Positions 44,398 through 55,184 of a DNA stretch of 64,000 nucleotides are shown here, one piece after another. Numbering within the stretch: the first letter of the stretch is position 1; each line of letters starts with the position of its first letter. The DNA is from Melitaea cinxia (taxonomy: Eukaryota > Arthropoda > Insecta > Lepidoptera > Nymphalidae), in assembly GCF_905220565.1 (NCBI RefSeq), contig NC_059394.1, positions 5,215,501 to 5,279,500 on the forward strand, in the 5' to 3' direction. Made by a program: the position numbers and the translations under genes. Below the pieces are notes generated by a model. The model was not told where the DNA came from. It did no database searches and saw only the letters and a list, made by a program, of their open reading frames with translations.

Positions 44398-45218
44398 ATA
44401 TCGTCGCTGAATAGGCAAAACTGCTAACGTGCACAAGGGCTGTTTTGAGAAAAAACAATTTTAAGTTTTTTTTTTGCTTTAACCTGTCACAACTTTTTTT
44501 CTTTTGGGTGAAAGTAAGAACTGTTAAGGAAACATAATCATGATTTAATTTTATCTACGCAATTAATCTATTACACTGTTCGTATTTTAACTATTTACGG
44601 AGTTAGCTGTCACTTTAGGATAAATCCTCTGAGTCCTGAAAAAAAACCAGCAAGGGAAATTTACTAACCTCCACGTTAAGTTCACGGTTAGGGAGTCGCC
44701 AACTACTAAAGACTCGAGTGTGTTAACATTCTCTTTGGAAAAAAATACTAACATTATTTAAAAAATATAATAGTCGTAAACGAAAATTACTAAGAGATAA
44801 ATCTACTACAGAAAGATATATAGCAAAAAGACATTCAGCATCGGATACTAGAGAAATCTCGAAAACTTTTTACTTTCAAGACATAGTTGCCAATTAAATA
44901 ATGGGATGATTATACTTTCATCACTTTTTATCTTGTTCCAGCCTAAATATTATTACTAATGTGAGCAACAAAAATGTTTATTATGACATATTAACCCGTA
45001 TAATAATAATACACTTTATTGTACACCAAAAACAGAAATAATACATATCAAAGAAAGAAAGAAAATATTGACAATATATTCATTAGGTACAAAGGGCGGC
45101 CTTATCGCTAAAAAGCGATCTCTTCCAGGCAACCTTAGGGCAAAGGAAATGGTCTAGCGTCAGCATAGGTGTACAAGTTACAACAAATTTATTATAAATA
45201 TTCAAATAATTAAACATA

Positions 45219-45252
<34 letters not shown>

Positions 45253-47835
45253 CATATATACCCACATACATGCATACATACATATAAATACATATATGTA
45301 TACATTATAATTATGAATTACTTGTTTATTGTTGAGTTTGAAGAAAATGCTTCCAAACAGTCTTTTTAAAAAGTGCAGGTGTTTGTACACGTCTGATATT
45401 CAAGGGCAAGGTATTCCATAAGCGAGAGGCTTGAACTGTAAAAGATTTGTCATAAAAGGAAGAGGATTGAGAAGGAATTTCAAGAAGAAAATTACTGTCA
45501 GAACGAAGACAGCGTTTGTGAGAATCACCAAGGAATTTGAAACGTTCTTTCAGATAGGAAGGGGTAAAGGGATTAAATAAAATGGAGTAAAGTAGGGTAA
45601 GGATATGAGTATTCCTGCGAAGGCGAATTGGGAGCCACTTGAGTTTTTTGCGAAATTCTGAAATATGGTCATATTTGCGTAGTCCAAAGATAAATCTTAT
45701 ACATACATTCTGAATGCGCTCAAGCTTATTAAGCTGCTCCTCTGTAATGTCAAGATAGCAAGTATCGGCATAATCAAGAATTGGTAATAGGAGACTATGT
45801 GCAAGAGCAATTTTAGTAGGAATGGGCAGTAGATTACGCAATCTGCGGAGAGACCCAACCGAAGCGAACAGTCTGCGACTAATTTCACATATTTGAGGAC
45901 CCCAAGAGAGATGTTGGTCAAAGATAACACCTAAATTTCTCACGCTTTCGCTGTATGGAATGGTGAATCCATTAAATGTAACAGGAGATACCTCAGATTT
46001 ATCAATGCGGCTGAGCAGTCTGGAGCTTCCTATAATAATAGCTTTCGTTTTATTTGGATTTATATTTAGGCCATAGGCTTTACTCCATTTACCAATGGCT
46101 AAAAGGTCATTGTTTATACGCGATACACACTGAGATAAGTTATGAACAGTGGAGTGAGAGTATATCTGGAGATCATCTGCATAGAGGTGGTAGAAAGAAG
46201 ATATTACATTACAGATAGAGTTTATAAATATTGAAAACAAAAGAGGGGAGAGCACGCCACCTTGCGGGACACCGGTATTGACCATTGACCAATTGGAGTA
46301 TGAGTCATTCAATTTAACTCGCTGCCGGCGACCCTGCAAGTAACTAAGAAACCAATCAGCAACCTCAGGAGATATGTTAAGAGAACGTAAAATATCACAT
46401 AGTATATCAAAGTCCACAGTATTAAAGGCGTTACTAAAATCGAGTAACGTTAATACCGTGACCTGTTGGTTTTCCATATTTGATCGTATATCATCAGTTA
46501 TTTTTACAAGCGCAGTAGTCGTACTGTGACCTGGACGAAAACCGGATTGCATGGGATTCAACAGACGGTGTTTCAAAAGGAAACTGCTGAGCTGTTGATG
46601 CACAAGCCGTATAATAAATAAATAACACCAATTTAACATAAAAATCTTTATTCAATTAAAAAATTTCTTCAAACAAAATTGACATTATCTCAGATTATAA
46701 ATAAAACAAAAATCACCTTCCTCCGTAATTTTCCACATTTGTTTATAAAAACGTACTAAATAAAAACATAATGTGGAGTTTCGCTATTGCAACTAACACA
46801 AATAACTCCCTCTGGAATCACTGTTCAGTTCAGGCGCTATATTGTTCTTTTATACTAAGCTTAGTTTAAAATAACAATATCACGCCTGTCGTTCAAAACA
46901 GTCATCCTAGACGGAGTTACTTAAGTTAGTTACAATTACAAGACTCCATTTTAACAATAATCAGTATACTTATTGTAATTTAAATAAGAGATCAAAACTG
47001 AACATTAATAATTTCTAATTCTAATAAAATATTGATTGAGAAATAATAATCTACTTAATCCTCATTAATCTCATCCTCTTCGTCAGTGTCTGGTAGCGTG
47101 TCCTGAACGTTCGCTATACAAGGCATGTTTTTGTATTCATCGTGGTGTTCTTCTGCGATTACTTTTGATGTGCACAATTTCCATAAATCATCGTACTTCT
47201 TTTTAGAAATAGGCAGCCGAGTTTTACATATCTTTTTTAACACACTTTTGTTTTTTCCATTGACAGTTAACTCTTCTGCTTCTGTTACATCAGCCGCTCA
47301 AAAATGCTAATATCCTGTTACTTAAATTACTGAGTAAAGCACATTACATACTAAAGCGCCATGGTTGATGATTCTTGCTGAAAGATTATTTACTTATAAG
47401 CTTGAGTATACGTGATTTCAATCAGCAGAAACTACTAAATCACCATATCTTGTGGTTTTTTCTTAAGCTCATTTGACTAAAAGGACCCGTGGTAAAAAAA
47501 TAGATTCAAGCGAAAGTTATATAAATACCATCGGTTATCAAAAGTATACTTTCGAAAATTACTAACAAACCTGAATAGGGCTTGTTGCAGCGAGCATAAT
47601 ACTAAACCGACAATTATACGAAAATGTGTCGAAGTAAGCCACACATTAGTAAAAAGTCGCAACACATCTTGTAAGATTTTAACCCCATTTTGAGTGCTAA
47701 AGCGCCAAAAAAATGCTCTGATCGCCACGAGACCCGGACTAATAGGCAGAGAAAAAAAAATGCAGTCGAACCATATATATAACTCATTTTGACCAAAATG
47801 GCGCTTTAGTAGTTTTGCCTATTCAGCGACGATAT
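44398..47835 (-). mobile_element. DNA transposon with ATAT-flanked inverted ends, nested in the piggyBac-like element
   Basis: The ends CGTCGCTGAATAGGCAAAACT are perfect inverted repeats (44402-44422, 47811-47831), with ATAT directly outside both (44398-44401, 47832-47835). The minus-strand frame at 47055-47300 encodes KTRLPISKKKYDDLWKLC and then EEHHDEYKNMP and an acidic end DTDEEDEINED. It looks like the C-terminal end of a transposase; I cannot name the family with confidence (Sola-like is possible). The word CTAAAGCGCCA recurs near 47350, 47697 and (inverted) 47799. A LINE splits the element at 45007-46606. Confidence 0.7.
44996..46617 (-). mobile_element. CR1/Jockey-type LINE, 5' truncated, with 11-bp target duplication
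   Basis: CCGTATAATAA occurs at 44996-45006 and 46607-46617, bracketing the body 45007-46606. The minus-strand frame is open for about 425 codons (46606-45326). It gives a reverse transcriptase: NPMQSGFRPGHSTTTALVKI, LLDFSNAFNTVDFDIL, TGVPQGGVLSPLLFSIFINS, the catalytic YADD in FYHLYADDLQIY, and a C-terminal SRLWNTLPLNIRR..FKKTVWKHFL. The 3' UTR holds a (TACA)n tract (45214-45275) and a small hairpin around TTATCGCTAAAAAGCGAT. The lack of stops suggests a fairly recent insertion. The first Met of the longer open frame lies in host DNA. Confidence 0.9.
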
Positions 47836-49375
47836 TATTTTTGTTCTAAAAATCACTTACTAGTATATATTTTATTTTATTACAACATAAACAATATTTT
47901 TCTTCTAGAAACATTTATAAGATACTCCCTCAAAGACAATATTAGCATAATTTACTTTTATAAACCAGAGGATAACAGTATCACTATTCTAATTATCGAA
48001 ATAGGATGAGGACAAAACAATCTTCCTGACGTGCTAGTTTAATTGACATCTTATTTCAAAATCACAGTCAAGTAAGTATACGAGATCAATATTTTTATAA
48101 ACTAAAGTCGGCAAGTTATGGTTTTTATTGCTTATTATTAATTCTCTTGTTGATGAAAGGCCCTGTAACAATTTCTTGTTGAAGATGTTCCGGTAAGTGG
48201 ATATTGCCATATAAGAGTCGCATTTTTGATGGTACAGGCACTATATGTCGGTATGTCGTGCCCTTGAGCTTGTACTTCTACCACGGCCACGTCCAACTCG
48301 TTGGTCACGAGCACTTTGAGTACGACGAGTAGATCCACCTCCACTTACAGCGATTTCTATTTCTCCACCTTCAGATTCCGAGGACAGGTTTAGGTTAGGT
48401 CAGGGAGGTCAGGTCAGACACATCTTCATCATCCGAGTCTTCGAACTCCGAATTATTAAGAAGTTCTGCTATTTGTATTTCGTCGAAAGCTACAAATACG
48501 AAAAAAAACAGTAGTTATATAGACCGAATGTACCACCTCAAGTACAAATTATAAACAGTTATTTATGTAACAAACGCCTAACGTACCATGTCAAGTACAA
48601 ATTATTTTGACTGATCAGGAACCACTCTAAATATATAGTTTTCTTACAAATATTGCTTGTTTTACAATATTCATAATTTAAAAGTACTATTTCATTTCAA
48701 AAACAATAGAAAAAACAAATGATTTAATTGATATAAACAGATAATCTTACCTCGTGTTAGCCGACGAGCCGACCGCGTGGTCATCTTGCTAAAAAGTGAC
48801 ACTAACACTGACAGTTGACGTAACCTGTCTAACATGACGGAATTGACTACAGAGTAAAGAATTATAATAACAGTAGCAGTATTGGCGATGTAAAAAAACT
48901 ACCCGGTAAATGAGCAATCCCTCATTTGTACTTGAGTAAGTACATTAGGCAGTTACTCCATCTATGTAGTACAAATCTCAGGTCTGAACTGTTATCGTTA
49001 ATTTGTACTTGTACAAGTACGTGGGGACTTACGAGGTTAAGGAAAACCACTTCGTATACGTTGAAGTCGTTTTAATAATAAAAAATAATTAACCTTTATT
49101 TACTATAGAACTTATCTTAACATTACCTTACAACTTTAATTATTACATTAGAACCGTGTTATTTTCATACATAGCTTTTAGTAATTTAATAGCAAAATAC
49201 ATTTTTGTAAAATGTCTTGATTTTTTTAAACGTTATTTTTTAAAATAGTAACATGACTTAAATTAAATGAAATATAAATTTTAGGTCATAATAATACTCA
49301 TATCACAATTTACCACAATTAAAATACAGTAAGTCCACATAAGTGGGTTAGTTAAAGCTGTTCGTATTAAAACAA

Positions 49376-49585
49376 TCACAATGATGATGAAAGACTCACT
49401 CTGTCAAATTTCCAAGAGATTTCTTCCATCACCTGCGCCCATTTCATGTGGTAACTTGCCACGTTTCGTACTTTGGTTAACGCCTGAGTCCTCGGTGACA
49501 ACAGTCGCTTACCCATTTTGAAAATTAACTGTCGTCTTGTAACTACACTCTCACTGACCGATTTTTCAATCGAAGAAGACATCAT
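49376..49585 (-). pseudogene. Unrecognised protein-like relic
   Basis: The open frame encodes VVTRRQLIFKMGKRLLSPRT, then QALTKVRNVASYHMKWAQVM. Its central part matches the fragment at 43676-43731 across the piggyBac nest. The look is that of a real protein piece, but no start, splice sites or family could be assigned. Confidence 0.35.
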
Positions 49586-50059
49586 ATCACTTTTAATAAT
49601 CGTTTAAAATATTTTTAACATTATTTAATGTAGACCGACACATTTGTTGATAAGTTATTTAAAAGCTTTTTAAACATGTTTATCACAAATAAATGCATTT
49701 GTTTGCATACAGTTGTTAGTTGAGTAAAGAAATATTTTATTTTAAATGGAATTTTAGTAACGATAGACGCGACGAGGTCGAAGTGCATTGTTCCGGAAAT
49801 ATTCGGTTGGTATAATGCTAGCGAATGAGACTAATACGACTAATCATTGTCGAATTTGTTAATGGATTGAATTACGTATATGTACGGAATGAATTTAGTA
49901 TATAATTATGACAAAAGGATAATTCGTTATTTTCCTGTTCATTTAAATTCTACCAAGCTATTCAATTTTAATATAACAATAACAAATATATACTGCAAGT
50001 ACTAAACCATTACAGTTCAATTACTAAGCTATGTTAAAGTTTAAATTTTATACTCATTT

Positions 50060-50210
50060 GTTAAGGTACTGTAGAAGGTGATCAACGCAACGCAATCCTT
50101 TGGGTTGCAGTGGAGCAGCGTGGTAAATTAGGTTCCGATCCTTCTATATCTATAGGGAAAGAGGCCATATATGCCAAGCAGTGAGATGTTACAGGTTTCA
50201 GCGTAGGTGC
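50060..50210 (+). repeat. 3' fragment of the tRNA-derived SINE family
   Basis: GTGGAGCAGCGTGGTAAATT and GCCAAGCAGTGAGATGTTAC match the 3' end of the element at 41314-41955. Confidence 0.65.
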
Positions 50211-50302
50211 AAAAACGCAAATAATTTTGTCATATTTTAAAACATCTGCTTTGTCATTTAATCTGTACTAAGATATAGATTTGCTATTGAGCGGATGTTC
50301 AT

Positions 50303-50645
50303 CACTCATCACCATCATCATTTCAGCCTAATACAGTCCACCGCTGGACATAGGCCTCCACAAGTTAGCGCCAAAAATGGCGTGAACTCATGTGTTTTGC
50401 CCATAGTCACCACGCTGGGCAGGCGAGTTGGTGACCGCGGGGCTGGCATTGTCGTACTGAGGATGCTGCTGCCCGTCTTCGGCCTGTGTATTTCAAAACC
50501 AGCAGTTGGGTGGTTATCCCGCCATCGGTCGGCTTTTTAAGTTCCAAGGTGGTAGTGGAACTGTGTTATCCCTTGGTCGCCTCTAGCGACACCCACGGGA
50601 ACAGAGGGGGTGGCTATATTCTAACTACCGTAACCACACAGCAGG
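50303..50645 (-). repeat. RTE-tailed SINE (family S1), complete copy
   Basis: It runs from an ATC/CAT tail (ATCACCATCATCATTTCAGC on the plus strand) through CCGCTGGACATAGGCCTCCA to CTACCGTAACCACACAGCAG. The layout is the same as at 59469-59821. Confidence 0.8.
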
Positions 50646-50699
50646 TGTTGATATACCTTAATAGTAGTAGTAGAGTCGAATATCATTTGAAATAATGCC

Positions 50700-53600
50700 A
50701 AGTATGCGAATTGAAGTAAATCGAAATGAATATAAACTGGTTCAGATTTAATAAGAAATTAAGAGGACAGATTTTCGCTGGACATCATGTTTTTGATGGA
50801 CTTAGGGGTACGTATTGCTTGTCAATTTGACTCATAAAGAAGAAATATCCCATTTAAAGTCTATTTTTTACTAGAATGGCGTGTACGTAAGTAATAAATT
50901 AAACCTTATCGAATTGTTTATAAATCGGTTAATCGATAAAGATGTAACGAGTCATGATTTAATTGCGATGACCCGGATGAGCGTAGCGTACCACTTCGAG
51001 ACGAAACTCGAATCGTAGCGCCCCTGTCAACAACCGGTCTGCGCCTGCGCAGTTAAGGCAGTAGGACACCAGAAACCAAGAACCCAAGTGAAATAAAGAC
51101 CTTCAAGACTAAATACTAAGCTTAAATCTTTTTATTACAATGTTATGAAGTTCAACTTTTGCAAGGAAATAATAAAGTTAACGAATACGTCAACACGAAG
51201 AGACGGTTTTTATAAGTATATAAAAAGTTCTGAAAAAAATGATGCATTTACTTTAGTTTATTCTAGAACGTAACGAACGTAAGAATTTCTAGAGGTAAAA
51301 TCCAACCAAAGATGGATTCACGCCCAAAATATACATCCATTTTGATTTCATATAAATTGTATCCAGTACATTTCAATGCAAACAATTTAAATCAACAATT
51401 TATATCATTCTACGTCAAACGTCTTCACGTATAAAAAATTAGTTCAAGCCCGTGTAGCTACACACTTTAAAATATATTCATTTTGATATATTATGCTAAA
51501 CATAAACGACTAAATACAAATTACTGGAGACATTTTCACTGTGTGAGTGTTAATATGGTAAACCGATTACGAGGACGTAATAACGGGGTTACGTAAGTAG
51601 CGATATCATAAAACCAAATTTATACAATCTTCTTGAATGTTTGTTTCCATATAGTGCCAAAGTAGCGTCGTTCTAATAGCTATATTACGTTGTCTAATTA
51701 CCATGTTACCGATGGTGTTATATCATACCGCGAGGTCGTGTCGAATGCAGCCACATCTAAATTAAAAAGTTGTTAGTAGTTAATTCAGAAACGTTTATTG
51801 GGTCGTTTACATACTAGTTGCCTTGGTTATTATTATTATCCTTATAAGGTCATATGATTTACGAAAAAAATGATAAAATTTATAGATATGTATGTAGATA
51901 TAGCAATAAAAATATCGCAGTCACTAATCGAAATGTAATATATCTGTGCAAAATTAAAATATTTTAAAGAAAATGAAATGCAGCGACTGTTTAGTTATAT
52001 CTTCAATTGTTTAAATGTTAAGATTTTTTTAAATTTGTAATTTTAATAAATATACTTTGTGCATTATTTTCGCAGACATTTTAAAAAATGATGACGAGCA
52101 CACAGACAAGTTCTAGATAAAATAGATAAGAATAAATTATGATATAAATGCGTGGGAACTTCATTTTGTATAGCAGTGCTTGCGTAGCAGTTACAACTTA
52201 AAACGAATGAAGTGCACGTTGTTTATAATAATCTTTGCGATGTAATTGATAGCATATCGTAAAGCTAAGTATACGGTCGACTACCGACCTCGCGGCGGCA
52301 AAACAAGTTACGAGCGAACTGCGACCTACCTCGAGACATCTGTGAAACACTTTCTCTTAACTAAAATATCTTATCGAATATGTTAAAATATTTAACAAAT
52401 ACGAATATAAAACGGATTAGATATAAAGATTTAGAAGCAATCATGCATTTGACGACCAATTTCAACAATCAACCTACGTGTATATTTAATATTACTTACA
52501 AGACACAATTTCTATATTAATGCTATTTTCTTACGGCCAATCCGTGACCAATTTAGTCATAGTAAAATAGAACGCATGTCTAAATGGTTTACTTGAACTG
52601 ATCGATTTGAATACGGCGTTCTAATTTACTACGATTTAATTGGTCAACAGGCGTGGCTAAGCGACAGCGATGACCAACTATTTTCTTAACGCAAATAAAC
52701 CTTACTCGTAAATATAGAATTCTGACACAAATAATTGTCTATTGCAAAACCCTACTTCTAGTAAGCAAAATCCGAGATATCTAGAATATTGAAGCTAACT
52801 GTAAGACTCGTGTGGAGTAATCACTATCAACATTTTTTACACCTATACCATTTATTGCTTGGTTACTAAGATTTTCAATGAGAAATTTATAATATACAAT
52901 TGTTTCAATTACTTCACACTTTTAATGGTTTAACGCTTGTTTTAATTCATTAACGTGCGTTTTAGGAATGGTATAAATAATAATCATGTCTAACTAGCCA
53001 TATGTTTCAAAACATAAGTCACAAGTCTTAAGTGACTAAAATAAGACAGATAAGCAATTGAGATTTGTATCAGATGTTTAATATCAACGTTTTCTACTAT
53101 TGCGCACGTAAGGACCCAAACCTAATGTAAGTCGTGTTTAAATATTACGAGTTTGTTATAAAGGGGTTACATGTTTGTAACTGTTACCACAATTAAAATA
53201 TAATTAAAATATGCTAAGCTTTTAACTAAACGAGCACACCGATAGAGTTACTTTCACAAAAGTGTTTAGTCACAAAAGTGTACGGACTAAATCTGATCTT
53301 TTAATGTTTATTTTATTTATTATAATTATGTATAAATTAAATATTACTTTTTACCGTTTAAAAATACATATACTTGGCATAAAAGTACGTACCTAACGTA
53401 TTAAATCGTTATTGTATATATCGAATGTAACTATATTCGGTATATACTATTACGATTTTATACTATATTTTTATTCTCAAATCAAATGGAAAATATGTCT
53501 TAGTACACGAAAACGAACACGAATAGTCCCTTTTTATGTCGAAATATAACACAGTTAAATGAAATATCGTATAATATTACGAATTCATGGAATTAAAGCA

Positions 53601-53750
53601 ACGCAAAACTACGAGAACAATCATGATATACTTGTGATGAATGATACCATCGCAGCTAGCTCCCACGGAGTATTATTTCCAAATTACAAAATGACACATA
53701 ATCGAGGTACTCTCTACTGCTAATCTGTCATTGCATTATATTATATATAT
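50700..53750. other. AT-rich stretch, nothing firmly recognised
   Basis: No repeat or coding region can be supported. GC-richer patches at 50970-51075 (with TGCGCCTGCGCAG, an NRF-1-like palindromic word) and 52285-52335 (with the small palindrome GGTCGACTACCGACC) could mark distal promoters or 5' exons, but there is no open frame. Confidence 0.4.
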
Positions 53751-53769
53751 AATAAGCGTTTTCAGCTTA

Positions 53770-54075
53770 TTGAGGTAGGGCACAGCAGGAGCAATCTTAT
53801 TAACAATTTGGAACGGCCCGACGGGGGAAGTAAATAACCCTTATAGACGATCACAATCAAATATTTGGATTAGACAAAAAAAAAGTATTATTAAAATATT
53901 TAGTTCTGTGGAAGACACAATTACGTATTAACCAAATATTTTTACTGCTCAAGTAGTGTACATGTTGTTAGTAAGGTATCCAAAGCCTCTGAAGAGGTCC
54001 GGGGGAAGTGTTGGCAAACACCATAAGTATCACAAGCACAAACCTTCTTGTGTTGCAGGTGTCCGTACTCTTGTT
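53770..54075 (+). repeat. Diverged SINE of family S2
   Basis: TGAGGTAGGGCACAGCAGGA at the start, GGCCCGACGGGGGAAGTAA, and TTCTTGTGTTGCAGGTGTCC near the end match family S2 in order, with internal changes. Confidence 0.65.
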
Positions 54076-54192
54076 TGCAACTCGCTTTTTACTAACGTCG
54101 CAGATATTGTCATTAGATTTATTAGAAATGAATTGAGTTAAATATCTATTTATGATCCTGATAACTGTGTACCTATAACCTTATAAAGTATC

Positions 54193-54510
54193 ACTTCAGC
54201 CTATCGCAGTCCACTGCTGGACATAGGCCTCCACACGTTCGCGCCAAAAGTGGTGCAAACTCATTTATTTTTCCCATAGTCACCACGCTGGGTTGGCTTT
54301 GTCGCACCGAAGACGCTGGTACCCGTCTTTGGTCTGTGTATTTCAAAGCGAGCAGTTGGATGGTTATCCCGCCATCGGTCGGCTTTTTAAGTTCCAAGGT
54401 GGTAGTGGTACTGTGTTATCAGTGATTATCATTTATTGGCCTCTTACGACACCCACGGGAAAAGGAGGTGGCTATATTCTTTACTGCCGTAGCCACACAG
54501 CAGACAGCAT
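54193..54510 (-). repeat. RTE-tailed SINE (family S1)
   Basis: The copy extends from ATCACTTCAGCCTATCGCAG to CCGTAGCCACACAGCAG on the plus strand. TTATAAA-type words on both sides suggest a target duplication. It has a short deletion relative to 50303-50645. Confidence 0.8.
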
Positions 54511-54566
54511 TATAAATAATAAGAAATGATATTTAAAATAGAAGCATAATGACAATTATAATTGTG

Positions 54567-55184
54567 TTTGCTCGCAAACGAAAAAAAACCGACTTCAATT
54601 ACATCGACAGGTAATACAACGTAGATCGACGAAAAAATAGTCAAGCAACTACGCGTTATCAAAGATTACTCAAAAAGTAGTTATCAGATCTCAATAAAAT
54701 TTATATGTGACCACATGATAAACATCAGCTTTCGATTAAATTAAAAATTATCAAAATCGGTACACCCAGTAAAAAGTTATTGCAGATTTTCGAGAGTTTC
54801 CCTCGATTTATCTAGGATCTCATCATCAGATCCTGATTTCCTTAACATGGTACCAAACTAGGGATATCCCCTTTCCAACAAAAAAAGAATTATCAAAATC
54901 GGTATATCCAGTAGAAAGTTATGCGGTATAATACAACGTAGGTCGACGAAAAAAGCGTCAAGTAAAAACGCATTATTAGATATAATTCGAAAAGTAGTTG
55001 TTTACATAAATTATTGCTCAAATAAATTTAAATGGGACCAATTGGCACACACCACCTTTCGATTAAAACAAAATTTGTCGAAATCGCTCTACCCGGTCAA
55101 AAGTTCTGATGTAACATACATAAAAAAAAAAAAAATACAGTCGAATTGAGAACCTCCTCCTTTTTTTGGAAGTCGGTTAAAAAT
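54567..55184 (+). repeat. Repeat family R1, full-length copy 2
   Basis: Same start (GTTTGCTCGCAAACG, AAACCGACTTCAATTACATC), interior and end (GGAAGTCGGTTAAAA) as 37145-37762, with a small insertion near 55005 and a shorter A-run. Confidence 0.85.

Larger units (their letters stand above)
44100..49040 (-). mobile_element. piggyBac-like element with TTAA target sites, heavily interrupted
   Basis: TTAA at 44100-44103 and 49037-49040 brackets the perfect inverted ends CCTCGTAAGTCC, the hallmark of piggyBac-type insertion. The transposase N-terminus is on the minus strand: ATG at 48784, MTTRSARRLTR, donor at 48750, acceptor before 48489, then FDEIQIAELLNNSEFEDSDD, an acidic stretch usual for piggyBac proteins. 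The frame then breaks (..LTSLT stop) and an Arg/Gly-rich piece follows (about 48230-48335). A second DNA transposon (44402-47831) interrupts it. Only about 1.5 kb of piggyBac sequence remains, so the catalytic core is gone. Confidence 0.8.

Noticed and set aside
45083..45390. Tyr/Met/Cys-rich minus-strand ORFs
   Set aside because: Come from the (TACA)n tract in the LINE 3' UTR.
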